A stretch of DNA of 64,000 nt, taken from Hsuehochloa calcarea. Lineage: Eukaryota; Streptophyta; Magnoliopsida; Poales; Poaceae. Every line of letters begins with the position of its first letter. Positions within the stretch are counted from its first letter, which is position 1. The position numbers were made by a program, and so were the translations under genes. Shown piece by piece: positions 1 through 12,111 of the stretch. The notes under the pieces were generated by a model. It was not told the origin of the DNA, did no database searches, and worked only from the letters and a program-made list of their open reading frames with translations. Location of the stretch: assembly GCA_036346395.1 (NCBI GenBank), contig CM070596.1:18576177-18640176 (forward strand). Reading direction: 5' to 3'.

Positions 1-2409
1 ATGAAGCTTTTGGTTATTTTCATGACTTTGTTCTTCGCTTGGCTTCGAGCTTCACGGTGCTTTGAGAGCGATTCGCAGTGATAATGGCACGGAGTTCAAA
101 AATGCTTCTTTTGCTTCTTTTTGTGCTGAGCGTGGTATTGAGCATCAGTTCTCCTCTCCACACGTCCCTCAACAAAATGGCGTGGTGGAAAGGAAGAATA
201 GGACCTTGGTCGAAATGGCTAGGACGATGCTAGACGAGTATAACACACCGAGGAGATTTTGGGCGAAGCTATTGCTACTGCTTGCCACATTGCAAATCAT
301 GTCTTTTTGAGACCTTCTTTAGGCAAGACTCCTTATGAGCTTCGTTTTGGTAGAAAACCCTCTGTTTCACATTTTCGAGTTTTTGGATCAAAATGTTTTA
401 TTCTTAAGACAGGCAACTTAGATAAATTTGAATCAAGAACTTTTGATGGGTTATTTCGGTTATCCCGCTCATTCGAGGGTTTTCGGTTTTTAATATCGAG
501 ACTAACATTATTCAGAGACTTGTAATGTCACTTTTGATGAGACTAGCCTCGAGCTAGATCTATTGCTCTGAGATGATTTACAGTGACAGAGAGCATTTTT
601 GTGGAGGAAGATGAGGACGGCTAATATCATTCCTTCATCTGCAGCATTCAAGCGCCCATTCGATACAAGAACTCGCTACGCCTACTTCACCTTCAATTGA
701 GGCTCTCACGCATCTTCATCATCAGCAGATCATGAGGTCGAAGAAACGGTATCTCACCCGGCGCCCACTTCGCATTCAGAGACAAAGATCCCGGAATGAT
801 AATAGGTAATCTACATGAGCGAGTCACTCGCTCAAGGTATAATGATCCAAATCTCTACTCTCATTCACTTTTGTTGCTTCTTTTGAACCCCGCGATATAT
901 CACATGCTTTATCCGATTCTAGCTGGGTAAATGCCATGCATGAGGAGTTAGAGAATTTTGAAAGAAACAAAGTTTGGAACCTAGTAGAACCTCCTAGTGG
1001 TCATAATGTTATAGGAACCCGTTGGGTGTTTAAGAATAAACAAGGTGAGGATGGTTCTGTGGTTAGAAATAAGGTCAGATTGGTAGCTCAGGGTTTCAGC
1101 CAAGTTGAGGGGTTAGATTTTGATGAGACATTTGCTCCTGTTGCTAGACTAGAAGCCATTCGCATTCTGCTTGCATTTGCTGCATCAAAAGGTTTTAAAT
1201 TATATCAGATGGATGTTAAAAGTGCCTTTTTAAATGGTTTCATAGATGAGGAAGTGTATGTTAAGCAACCCCCTGGCTTTGAGGATCTCAAATATCTAAA
1301 TCGTGTTTTCAAGCTATCTAAAGCATTGTATGGTCTTAAACAAGCCCCTAGAGCCTGGTATGATAGACTTAAGACTTTCTTGCTTAAAAATAATTTTGAG
1401 ATGGGTAAAGTGGATAAAACTCTATTTATTCTTAGGTGTGACAATGACTTCCTGCTTGCTCAAATTTACGTGGATGATATTATTTTTGGTGGTTCTCTAA
1501 TGCTCTTGTTTCCAGCTTTTCTGACACTATGTCCAGGGAATTTGAGATGAGTATGATGGGAGAGCTTAATTACTTTTTGGGACTTCAAATCAAGCAATGC
1601 AAGGAAGGAACTTTCATCCATCAGACAAAGTACACTAAAGATCTACTCAAACGCTTCAACATGGGTGACTGCAAGCCAATTTCCACTCCCATGGCAACTT
1701 CGACTGTTTTGGATCCAGATGAGGAAGGAGAAGTCGTGGATCAACGCGAGTATCGCAACATGATCGGCTCACTTATGTATTTGACTGCCTCGAGACCGGA
1801 CGTTCACTTCACGGTATGCCTTTGTGCAAGATTTCAGGCGTCTCCGAGAACTTCCCATCGCCAAGCCGTTAAGCGCATATTCGGTATTTACACTCTACCC
1901 TCTTATATGGCATTTGGTATTCTGCTCTTCACTTTGTCCATTAGAGGTTTTTGATTCGATTTTGCGGTCGTTTGCTAGATAGGAAGAGTACCTCGTGCAC
2001 TGCTCACTTCCTAGGCACTTCTCTTGTATCTTGGTCTTCTAGGAAGCGGTCTTACATTGCACAATCCATCGCCGAGGCAGAGTATGTAGTCTTTGCTAGT
2101 TGTCAGAGCTTGATTTTGTGGATGTCGCCCACTTTGAAAGATTATGGGTTAAACTTTGCTAGTGTTCCTCTTTCTCGTGATAACACTTCTACTATTAATA
2201 TTGCTAAAACCCAAAGGCAACATTCTAGGACTAAGCACATAGACATTCGCTTTCACTTCCTTAAAGATCATGTTGAAAAAGGTGATATTGTGATGCACTT
2301 CAGAGAGTCCAAGCTCAATTGGCGATATTCTTACCAAGCCTTTAGATCAAACCGCATTTTCCTCCTTAAGAAGCGAGTTAGGGTAATTTATCCTTATGGG
2401 TTTGTTTGA
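1..2409 (+). pseudogene. Copia pol remnant: integrase, reverse transcriptase, RNase H
   Basis: Three domains are readable in shifting frames. The end of the integrase core lies at about 60-310, with the SDNGTEF aspartate block and the GVVERKNRTL glutamate block. Reverse transcriptase runs from about 936 to 1950, with the YVDD catalytic motif near 1468-1479 and the YGLKQAPRAWY block near 1330. RNase H follows at about 1951-2300, with DRKSTS and a TKHIDIR-type block. Frame changes occur near 260-310, 430-530 and 1490-1550 and again at 1950, and the link between integrase and RT (530-930) is heavily degraded. A stop at 2407-2409 matches the normal pol end. In life these domains integrate and copy the element inside virus-like particles; here no full protein can be made. 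Confidence 0.9.
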
Positions 2410-2980
2410 GGGGAGTTTGATTTTTTCTTATCTTTCCTTGTTCTTTTGATCTTTTTTTCCGAACTTAGTGATCTTTTTGAACTTTTAGGTTTTTAGGCTT
2501 TTAATTGCATCTCATTGTGTCATATTGCATTCATATGAAAACTCCAACAAGTGGTTACAACAAATGGTATGAAAAATCCAAAAGATGCATTGTAATATAA
2601 GATTTTCGCTTATTTTTAAAAATTGATGAAGCTTTGCCTATTACCCTTTAGAGCTTTTGTCTTTCAATTCTTGCTCAATGTCATGTCTAGTTCTTTGACT
2701 TGCTAGAATTATCATGCTTTACATGTGTAGCTAAGTCTTTGCTATATGAGCTAGAATCTTTTAAACAACTCAAACTAAGAAATTGTAATTTGTGGATGTT
2801 TTAGCGAGTTGCGCAATTAGTGCTCCTCTTGTGACATTGGCCCCTGCTGAATTGCTTTGTTAGCTCTTTGATCTAAAATTGACCATTACTTGAGCTTTTG
2901 TGTTCTTGAGATTCTAAAACCGCCATGTGAAAATGAAAATCAAGATTGTCTTATGCTTAAATTGTGCCAAACTATTCTTA

Positions 2981-3215
2981 CGAGACCGCTTGTCAAATGA
3001 CATGAACTTGGAGATAGTTTGATGAACCAGACGATCTCATGGGACCGCTTGTCGAAATGACATGAACCTCAAGATTTGTCACCCGGTAGAAGCTTAGAAA
3101 GAGTTTGTGGATGGCTCCTAGTCCAGATCTTCTTTACTAAGATATACTTTAATCAACTTTTGGTGAAGCTTAGGATGAGTTTGTGGATGGCTCCTAGTCC
3201 AGATCTTGTCACTAA
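2981..3215 (+). repeat. Imperfect internal duplications in S1 3' region
   Basis: Two related units can be seen. The phrase GACCGCTTGTC followed by ACATGAAC occurs near 2984 and again near 3042. A block around GTGGATGGCTCCTAGTCCAG occurs at about 3109 and again at about 3183, preceded in both cases by a GAAGCTTAG-type start. The copies lie about 60 and 75 bp apart. No coding role is apparent. Confidence 0.75.
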
Positions 3216-3730
3216 GTTAGATCATTAGTCAACTTCAATATTCAATGCAAATGAGAAAAATGTTGACAAATGGGCGCTACAAAATATTGAGCAAAATGAT
3301 TCAATACGGACTTGATTGACTCTTAATGTGGTCTTTGTTAGATTTTTGATCTCTCTTTGACATTTTGACATGGCCAATTTCACTTTAGGATCCTGTTGAT
3401 GAACTTGTGAATTTGAAGCGTTGCTTAAATTGATCAAATCATCGCTTTACTTTTGAGCCTTTGTGCTTAGCTTTGATATATATGTCTTACCATGATCTTG
3501 CTAGCTGCCAGCTTGATATGTTGTTTGTGCAACATTAGAGATACTAGCTTGTTCTTTTGGGTAATCTCCAAAGCTTCTTGTAATCAAAATTGAAAATACA
3601 AAAATGAAGCCACCCATTGCACTTCATGCATATTCTCTTTACGCTTCTTTTGTTTCTGCCTTCTTTCTTTATTCTATATTTGTTATCTCTGGATGAGAGG
3701 AAGGCGTGATTCCTTGATGAATCCATTGTC

Positions 3731-3742
3731 AAAGGGGGAGAA
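3731..3742 (+). promoter_or_regulatory. Internal polypurine tract copy of S1
   Basis: AAAGGGGGAGAA lies well upstream of the LTR-adjacent tract at 4187. Another purine run lies near 3854-3861. Several polypurine-like motifs before the 3' LTR are a known habit of Sireviruses. S2 has an identical copy at 45308-45319. Confidence 0.7.
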
Positions 3743-4186
3743 GATGTGTTAAATGAGAAGAGAAGATGTGTTAATGAGAATATATTTCTTTGTTGGGGGA
3801 GAAGTTTTGTACAAAGGGGAGAAACTGAAAATTTAAAAATTGAGGATCATAGTGAGGGGGAGTTCTTGAGTTGCATTCTTATTGTCTTATTGAATATTCT
3901 GAACTTGAATTGCATTCTTTTATACTCACAATGATCATAGGTCAATTGAACAATTGTTCTTTCATATGGACCTTATGTGAGAATTTTGACCCTTTTCTAG
4001 AAATCAAAGTTTTTATGCTTTCTTTTGCCTTGTCTCACATGCCTATACTATTCTGATGCCAGCTTGGTCATTTTCATTGCTTTTTCTTGCTTATGGACCA
4101 AGTTGTGCCTTTGTGCGAAAACTGCAAGTAAACTCGTTTTCAAACCTCTTACTTCCATTTTCTGGATAATTGCCAATGTGTTCATC

Positions 4187-4197
4187 AAGGGGGAGAT
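4187..4197 (+). promoter_or_regulatory. Polypurine tract adjacent to S1 3' LTR
   Basis: AAGGGGGAGAT immediately precedes the LTR start TGTGG. It would prime plus-strand DNA synthesis. The same tract, embedded in CATCAAGGGGGAGATTG, precedes the S2 3' LTR at 45505-45515. Confidence 0.85.
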
Positions 4198-5991
4198 TGT
4201 GGATTTCATGGGAATATGTTACAGATCTTAGGATGATGTGACAATTGGCAATGGCGTTTACGGTTTATAGTTTCACGTGTTTTCGACAAAGCTACTGTGT
4301 ATTTCGACAGGCGGTCCGACCGTCCTTGCATCGGCGGTCCGATCGGTCCCAAATCGGTCGGACCGGCCATATGGGGCGGTCGGACCGGCGGTGACCTAAA
4401 AGTGTTCAAAATGAGCTGGGCCAAAAATAAGTGTTGTAGGCAAGTGAGGGGATCCCAATGCACTTGGTCTCATAATTTTTGGAGTCTCCAGTAAGAAGTT
4501 CTATTGGTTTAAAGTTTCCAGAAGGTTTTGGATTTTCAGGGGTTGAATTTCGGCTAAGTCCCAGGCGGTCCGACCGCTCATGTGGAGCGGTCCGACCGCC
4601 AAGGAAGCGGTCCGACCGCTCACCCGAGCGGTCGACCGGTTTTACTTGAACGCCGCCAACTTCGTGGCGATGTTGATTTGTTAGGTCAAAGTCATTGGTA
4701 TCGTGGCATATGATTTGCATGATGCATGTTTTGACTAACATGGGTCAAGTTGTGAAGAACTTGTTCCCGAATTCGTGTTTGCTTGTCTGTGGTTGTGCAG
4801 GTTGCTTGGTGGTCAACGACGGTCAACGGCGAAGAGGATCGGGACTAGACTTGGAGAGTTGAGGTCCAGAACGATCAACGATGCCGGGTGAGGTCAACGA
4901 CTCGAGCGTGACACAAGATGGACAATGGTGACCTATTGGCGAATCCATGACGCATGGTGAAGCGGTTTAGGTCAAAAGGTTAAAGACGGTGCTTTGCGAA
5001 GCGTGCGTGTGTGACCCGTTTGTTAGTGGGCCTTAACGGGAGCCCAAGAGAGTCAAACCCTAAGAGTTTTAGGCCTCCACTATAAATAGGAGGAGATGGT
5101 GGCTGCACCTCTCTCTCTCTCTCTCGCCTTTTATGTTTCAAAACCCTAATTGTTTTTAGGGGAGTTGAGGTGGAGGCTAGGGCTCTTGATGATTTGTGGT
5201 GAATTTCGTGATCTTTGATTGTCCACTGATCCATGATGGTGTGGATGTAATCCAAAGATCAACCACTTAAATCAATCTATGCAAGGTTTGCTTGAGATAA
5301 GTCTCTTTTCGTTCTTGCTTTCAATTTCGTGTTTTTAGGGCTTTCTTTGATCCGCGAGTTTGTGATTGATTCTTTCACGTGAATTAGCTTGCTGTGATAT
5401 GTGTGAATCTATCTAGCATCATCTTGATCATCAATCACTCACGAACAAGCATTAGGATCAAGTTTTCGTTCTTGCCCTGCTTTTAGACCTTCGTTAATCA
5501 ATTGGCAATTGCTCAAGATCGCTCCAAGAATTATCATAATATTCGATTGGAATAGGTTCTCAATAGCATATAGAAGGTGTGTGCAAAGTTTCATAAAGAT
5601 TGGAGTTGAGAATCAAAAGTTTCACCTAATTGCAACCGTCATCGGCCGATTTTATCGTTACAGATCGGTTTCAGATCACGGCCGATCGCCCGTCATCACC
5701 GGTCGACCGATTTTGAGCGGTCCAACCGCCAAAGACAACGCCGGTCGACCGCCGCAATCGGTCCGACCGGTTGGTATGAGGTCCGACCGCCCATGCCGTG
5801 AGTCTTTGCAATCTTAGTTGATTTTATTATGTTGCTTAGGGATTTAATTGATTCAATACTAGTCTTCCACAGATCGTATATTGATCTTCATAGCTTTTAA
5901 TAGCTACCGGAGTGAAATTGTATTGACTTCATAATTTGTGAAAAGTGAGCGTGCTCCTATTCACCCCTCTAGTCGCCTTTACGGTCCAACA
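4198..5991 (+). repeat. 3' LTR of S1 (1794 bp)
   Basis: The LTR starts TGTGGATTTC right after the polypurine tract and ends GGTCCAACA, giving TG...CA ends. The match with the independently bounded solo LTR at 12112-13887 (reverse strand) confirms both edges. It holds a TATA box at 5081. It also holds three clusters of a palindromic motif of the type GCGGTCCGACCGC, at about 4310-4390, 4563-4642 and 5640-5795. The LTR should carry promoter and polyadenylation functions. Confidence 0.92.
5081..5090 (+). promoter_or_regulatory. TATA box of S1 LTR
   Basis: TATAAATAGG sits between two near-mirror segments (CCTCCAC and GGAGGAG) and is followed by a CT-rich run. The same element recurs on the reverse strand of the solo LTR near 12959-12968 and in the S2 LTRs at 37001 and 46314, which marks it as the conserved core promoter of these families. 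Confidence 0.8.
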
Positions 5992-8664
5992 ATTTCAATC
6001 ATGAATGCGTTGTAAAATCTCGCTCGCCTTTTCGCATTCTATTCTTGGCGTAGCAAGGCGCATAACAACATATAAAAAGGGTCAAAATCCGTGTTCGAAG
6101 TAGAGACGAAATGATCTACGACCCGAAAGTGACGACGAGCACCAACTATCATCTCAATAGGATGGAATGTTCCTGCCTAATCATCCATCTGTTCATTCAA
6201 ACTAACAATATCGTAGGTCCGAAATAAAATATACTACCTAGGATTATGCATTTACTTAGCAACGTTCAATTCTTGCTATCTCAACTTAGATTTATAAGTT
6301 TTGGAACATACGTCTGTGCAAAATCAAATGCTAAGAAGATGGTACATGAGAGTGAACTTGTCCATTAAAATTTCATCTTTTGTGCAAAATAGTCCACATA
6401 TCTTATGCAACAAACGTAAGATTTCATCGTCCGAGAACACCTTTAAATAATATTCGACCCGGTCACGCCAACTCTAGTAGCGTGGTAAGGTAGACTTGTC
6501 ACGCCATGGGTGCGTGTGTGACTACTCCCAAGCCATGAGTGCAGGTGTGATGACTGCCACGCCAGCCCTCTAGGCTGGCACGACGTGCCCTGAAGGGTTT
6601 GTGTGGCAGGTTTGGCCACACTGATCTCGATGGTGTGACCGAACGGTTTGATCATGTCATGAGAGGGTTGTGATTAAAAAGGTCAGAATTGGAAATAAAG
6701 ATATCGAGAGATTAACTTTAAAATATTATTTTAAAAAAAATTAAATAAAAAAAAATACCTCCATCAGCCGCTTCCCCATGCTGCATTTCCATCGAACTGT
6801 TTGAACAAGGAAAAGGAGAGAGACTTTCTTGGCCACTCTGTTCGGGAAAGGAAGGAGGGGAATGGTTGGGAGCTGTGTGAGTGCCTGACAGGTTTGCATT
6901 ATTGTGTTACAGCTGGACTGGGGCTGTGGACTTTAGGACAAGAGCAAATTCAATGTGAGTTCATGGGAATTGGAGTCCCTGGTTCTGATCTCTGATCTGA
7001 TGGGATGTTGCATGCATGTGTTGGCTGCTTCGCTTATCATCCTCCCTTTCTTCTTTGCTTTCTTTCGTTCTTTCTTTCCCTTTTTAGGGCTCTTTCCAGA
7101 TGGTGATCTTCAGTACTCTATCAGAGATTTTAGGAGTTCCAATGTTCAACACTATCTCAGAGATGCTTATATGCATGCTATTGAAAGCTTTATTCAGAAA
7201 TCAGAGTTGCACACAAGGCATGGAAGTTGTTTACAAAATTTGGAGTATGTCTTCACCTATTGTGACAACTTTGTCACTTCATTTGACCTACTATGACAGA
7301 GTGCTAAAACAGTTCCTAAAAAAAACAGAGTGCTAAAACAGTTCCTAAAAAAAACAGAGTGCTAAAACAATCAAATTACAGAATGTGAGTAACAAAGTTC
7401 GCATATCTTGAGAATAACAGATCCTAGGGATTTCCCCTACCGTTCCATTAAAAAAACAATAATGTACTCTACTGATCAATCTTAGTGTAATCCACACGAT
7501 ATCATGTGTCCAAAAGGATAATCTTACTGTGACAATCAATCTTCACATGATCCACTCAGAAACTCACCACAGTTCTTGAAAGCCTCATGACGCAGCAATT
7601 GCATCTAATCTGAGGCGTGCAGAAGGCTCTTCTTTTCCCTACATCTTGCTTCTATTCAATACTACTAGTGTCAGAACTTGAACTAATGGTAAGTCCATAC
7701 TCCAAGCAACACTACTATGCATGCTTTATCGGTCCTGTTGGAAAGGTGAAGTCTGAGCATCTGAGATCTAATTTAAGTGCCCTGGTACTCTGATGGTCCG
7801 ATTAAGTGCAGAGACAAGCATTTAATTATGATAAGTTTGCACTATTCTAGGCCCTAGCTCGTGGCAGTTCTTGGTGATAGAGAGAGGTTGAAACAAATTG
7901 CTTTCTGAATTGTCATGCTGTTCTGATTGTGATCTTACTTGTTACTCCATTATCAGTATGGCATGTAGATGCAGTACCCTGCCTAGTGATGAGATGATGA
8001 TATGCATCCCTGTCAATGCACATCTGCTTTGCTTAACCAATGGAGTGGCACATTCAGATCACTTTTGCTTTAGTATTCTTCTCAAGCTCAATACAAATGG
8101 TGGGTTGCATCTATTGAGGATTTCAGTCATTCTTGATGTGGTTGTCAGTTGTGGGTTTTACTTGCATACCCTTTGCGTGTTTTTGACTTGTGATTAACCG
8201 GTAAGTAAGCAAGAGTGTTTCACTATAGTAAAAAAGATGGATCAGGTGTATGTAATCAGGTGCAACCACCCTTAGGATGTAATCATGCAAGTAAGCAACC
8301 TGTCGGTTGAGGAACCAAATCAACATGAAAAATTCTGAAAAACAAAATCTACATATATTTCTCATTTTACTTGTGTATGAAATTTGAAGTTCAAATCCAT
8401 TCTATGTTAAAGAGTAACAAATATTAGAAAATTATGACAAATTATAAATCTAAAGTAAAAAAAGGAAAGAAGAATAAGACAAAATGTGAATATTTACAGC
8501 AAACTCATCATTTTTGTTTCTTCTAACACATTCTGAGTTTGAAATTGACCATTTTAAATAGTGCTACAGCACTATAGTTTCAAAATGTCTCATGTTGATT
8601 TGGTGCACATGATATATTGCCTAAAATAAAACCATGCAGTTTAATGAACTTTTTTAGATAATAT
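5992..8664. other. No recognised gene; mixed repeat-like sequence
   Basis: I see no protein of a known family on either strand. Around 6440-6660 there is a stretch built from repeated CACGCCA/GGCGTG phrases, which looks like transposon-derived sequence. About 6770-8330 resembles ordinary intergenic plant DNA. The small ORFs here (for example 6955-7296 and 7898-8197) lack motifs and sequence support. Confidence 0.5.
7296..7369 (+). repeat. Short tandem repeat, ~29-bp unit, 2.5 copies
   Basis: The unit reads ACAGAGTGCTAAAACAGTTC followed by a CT and an A-run. It is present twice in full and once in part, with almost no divergence, so it is probably a recent slippage product. No gene is nearby. 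Confidence 0.85.
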
Positions 8665-9725
8665 ATTTTTAAAATAGAATTACAGAAATAAATGATCGTT
8701 TAATAAAATTACAAAAATAGATTTCTATTGCCAATTCAAATGGTGACAAACCCCCTGCCGCCATTTGGATTGGTAACTTGAGCCCTGTAACTAGCAATAC
8801 AGTGGCAAAGTCATTGTCACCATTCCAATTGGCGATTTGGATCCAAATCGCCATTGAAATGACGACATGCGACAGAGGCTATGCTATAAATGGTCCAAAA
8901 ATCCAGCATAAATTCACTTTTAATTTGAAAAAAATAAAAGAGGGGAGGGGGATAGGAGGGGAGAGAGGAGGTAGTGAAGCCCTGTCTGTCCGTAGCTGTG
9001 GAGGGGAGAGAGAGGGAGGAGCAGATTCGACCGCCCACATTGGAGGTAATTTTTTTGTAACTTTACATTTAAATTCAAAACCCTAGTAGGTTAGCAACTA
9101 AAACTAGTAGGTTCGTAATTTAATGGATTAGATAGTTTTAGATGCATGGTTATGTAGTGTAGTTAGGCAAAGATATCTTTATTAGGCGGTGTAGTTTAGT
9201 TATAGAAATATGGTTAGTCAAAAGAATTTATTTGCAGTGCAGTAATTGAATGGTTCAGATAGTTTCAGATGTACGGTTACATAGTGTAGTTCTTTGTAGT
9301 AAATATTTTTATGTGTGTATAGTTTAGTTTTAGATATGTCGTTAATCATGTAGATATTTTTTATGGTGTAGTAATTGAATGGATTAGATAGTTTGAGACA
9401 TGGTTTTGTAGTCTAGTAAATCTTTTTAGGTGTGTGTAGTTTAGTTGTAGATATATTGGTAATGTTTCAATTTTAATAGTACTTTTTAATAGAATTACCG
9501 AAATAAATGCAAGTTTAACGAAATTACAAAAATGACCTTATGTCGTTGTTTGAAATGGCGACATGGCCCTGTCACTCGTCCGATTGGCGACATGCCCCTG
9601 TCGCCGGTTGGATTGGCGATAGGCACCACCAGATACCTCTATCGCCATTTTGAATAGCGATTGGCTTGGGAATATGGTTAAATTTGTTTTACCCTGTTGT
9701 TGTTTTCTTATTAATAATAATATAA
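8665..9725 (+). other. Transposon-like leader: TATA box, direct repeats, tandem repeat
   Basis: The block starts with AT-rich sequence, then short phrases of the kind 'GCCATT...AATGGCGACA' in both orientations. A TATA box (GCTATAAATGG, 8882-8892) and a purine-rich leader (about 8938-9030) follow. A tandem repeat comes next, and then at about 9480-9660 a second copy, in the same orientation, of the 8665-8760 sequence. This arrangement resembles the promoter end of a plant DNA transposon. It may belong with the PMD remnant at 14785-15840, since only the gypsy insertion separates them, but that link is inference. Confidence 0.45.
9110..9480 (+). repeat. Tandem repeat, ~126-129 bp unit, about 3 copies
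   Basis: The phrase AATGGATTAGATAGTTT (or a one- or two-base variant) recurs at about 9121, 9247 and 9376. Each time it is followed by GTAGT-rich sequence and a GTGTAGTTTAGTT block. The unit spacing is regular, and the copies differ by substitutions and small indels, indicating an old array. Confidence 0.8.
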
Positions 9726-11848
9726 TGTAACACCCCAATTTTAGAATCTTTTTGAAGTTTTTTTTAAAAAGGAACCATTTGAATTTTATTGAGTTATTTA
9801 AAGCTTAAATTGAACTTAAAAAAATGAAAACAATTTAAAATGAATAAACTAAACTTCAATCAAATTCAAAAGTGTTTTATTTAAGTTCTTCAGGTTCCAA
9901 GGAATTTTACGAAAATTTTCTAGGATTTTTCCAAGACGTTGTGCTATTTATTTGGGCTCCATTCATTTAATCCATTTTAAGTTTGTAGAGGGGCAAGGAG
10001 GAGAGACACAAGGAGAAGGAGAGAACGAAGGAGAAGAAGAAGAAAAGGAAGGAACAAATGAGGTTCTTTGCGGGTTCTCATGATTCACCTTTTTTGTCAA
10101 GGTTAAACTTTGTTAATCCCTAGGATTTGCCATGGATTAGACGCTGTTAAGTTTGTAGATCGTTTTGCTTAGGGGAAGGTTAATTTTTAGCATGCCCTAG
10201 TTCGACAAAGTTAGGTGTAGAACTTTGCAGGAGAGATTCGGGGGGGGGGGGGGGTACTTCGGCTCGAATTTCGAGGTTGGTCCAACTATAAAAAGGTTAG
10301 ATAATCTCGTTAGATTTCCAGGAAGGTCTGAATCATTAGAATTAGAGTAACGTCGCTGTCCAGAATTTGGACGTAGTTGGCAAACATCGTGAAGATGGGT
10401 CGGTTTCATCTAGTAGATGGAAAAAATTAAAATATGGTGATAACTTGAATAGTTTATGAAATTTGGAGTAATTTTCATAACTAGTATCGTTAATATATTT
10501 TCAAATTTTAGAATTAAAGATATAAAATTGTGAAACGAACTATCCCGATAGATTCTGGGACAGTCTTCGAGGGAAGAAACGATGTAGAAAATGGTAGAAT
10601 AAGAGGTTTGTCATAACTAGGAAGTTGTAGGTTTTGTAATGAGGATTCCAGAAAGTCTCGGTTGGTTGAATTTGTGGTTCAGATGAATAAGTTAGAGCCG
10701 TTTTACTACTGGGACAGTGGGTAGTGCGTCCGGTAGTTTTGGGTTAATTAGGTCGGTTTGGTGTAGACGTGTGATGATGATAAGTGTAACGTGTGAGTGC
10801 TGTGATGTTGTGATTTTGAATTGTGTATTGCCATGTTTGTCCAGAGAGTGTGGCCTTTAGTTCTTTGCTGCCGCTTCGCTACCCAGCATCACGGGGATAA
10901 AAAGACAAGTGCATGGTAGATAGTGTTCTATGGTTGATCGCTGTATTCTTTATCGCTCACTACCATTATTTGTACGTACTTTTATCTTATTTAATTGCAA
11001 GCAATGTGAATGGTCATGATATTAACCGTATTGATGAATTTGAAAATGTTGGATGATGGTATACTTGATGAACACATGAATAATTGTGCATTCATAAGCA
11101 TTATTGCATAAGAGAAGGTGATCATGGTGATCACACATCTACCTTGATGGTAGAGACTCCACGGGAGTGGAGGAGGTCCCCGATCATTTTGGAGGACGGA
11201 CTTGAGAGTGAACATCATCGCAAGTGCTCACTCACGCTATACCTGTATACACGAAAGAAGTGCATGTGGATATGTAGCGTACGGATGCATTGAATGAAAA
11301 GAGAATTTGATGGTTGAGTATGAGAATAAAGAAAAGAAACCAGTTGATGTTGATGATAATATGGTTTACAGTTGATTAGTCATTGCTCATTGTTTATTAT
11401 TGTGCTTACTGAGCCGTGGACTTGCCATTGCTCTATTGTTGTTTTTAGGTGACTGTTGATGACGTCGCACATGGGAAGTCTAGCTCATTTGGAACCATGT
11501 CATACATTCAATTACATGAAACATTGGCCATGAGATACTTTATTAGCATGATGATTTATAATTAGGACTTGATATTATTGCTTCGCCTTAATTGATAGGT
11601 TGGAATTGATTATTCATTCAATAGACCTGATTCGATTGGTTTTGCGTTGATCTTAGTTTATTATCTTGCCATGCTTCCTAGGATATAATTATCCATGATT
11701 GTCATATCGTTATGCTTGTGTTAATGTGACCCGTGGACGGGTTTTATCATCATTATGTTTGCTGTAATTTACTGATAATTGATGTTAAAATTGATAATTA
11801 GTGTAGTTTAGTGGCATTCTAGGCTCCTTGTTGGGTCGGGGTGTTACA
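9726..11848 (+). repeat. Gypsy 5' LTR (2123 bp)
   Basis: It starts TGTAACACCCC and ends GGGGTGTTACA, a perfect 11-bp terminal inverted pair. The primer-binding site follows two bases later. It contains an 11-12 base G run near 10240-10251 and no credible ORF. The 5 bp before it are TATAA; the distal copy of the target duplication was not found. Confidence 0.85.
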
Positions 11849-11850
11849 GT

Positions 11851-11862
11851 TGGTATCAAATC
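11851..11862 (+). promoter_or_regulatory. Primer-binding site (initiator tRNA-Met type)
   Basis: TGGTATCAAATC begins two bases after the LTR end. It differs by two bases from the usual plant sequence TGGTATCAGAGC, which is complementary to the 3' end of initiator tRNA-Met. Confidence 0.8.
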
Positions 11863-12111
11863 GGGATTTAGGTCCATGGTGAATAGATTAACAACTTAGG
11901 TAACCTAAAATTGCTAAAATTTGTTTTAGGACTAGTAAAAGTAACTAAAAATTTGCTAATGGTTAATGAACTTAAAATTTGACACACTAGTGTACAGTAG
12001 GATGAGAATGGGATGTGTATCTCATTTACGTTTTTGTTGTGTTGCATTAATGATGCATCAATTGATATTGGTTCATGGAACTTATCGTGTCTTGTTGATT
12101 GTGGTTGATAG

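Larger units (their letters stand above)
2410..4197 (+). other. Long non-coding 3' region of S1
   Basis: About 1.8 kb between the end of pol and the 3' LTR holds no credible gene; the short ORFs here lack any recognisable domain. It contains duplicated segments (2981-3215) and at least three G-rich purine tracts. A comparable region follows pol in S2 (43819-45515), and the two share a short stretch near 3090-3140 and 44825-44885, which supports common descent of the two families. An envelope-like ORF, found in some members of this lineage, is not visible. Confidence 0.7.
1..5991 (+). mobile_element. Sirevirus-like Ty1/copia retrotransposon S1, 3' part
   Basis: The element enters the window inside its integrase domain. 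It continues through reverse transcriptase and RNase H (to 2409), a long non-coding 3' stretch with repeated purine tracts, and a complete 3' LTR (4198-5991). The integrase-RT-RNase H order is diagnostic of Ty1/copia. The long 3' non-coding region, several AAGGGGGAGA-like tracts and palindrome-rich LTR are traits I associate with the Sirevirus lineage. All coding parts are broken, so this copy is not autonomous. The 5' LTR and gag lie outside the window, so the target-site duplication cannot be checked; the base run after the LTR is ATTTC. A reversed solo LTR of the same family sits at 12112-13887. The S2 element at 36199-47148 is a relative with different LTR sequence. Confidence 0.9.
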
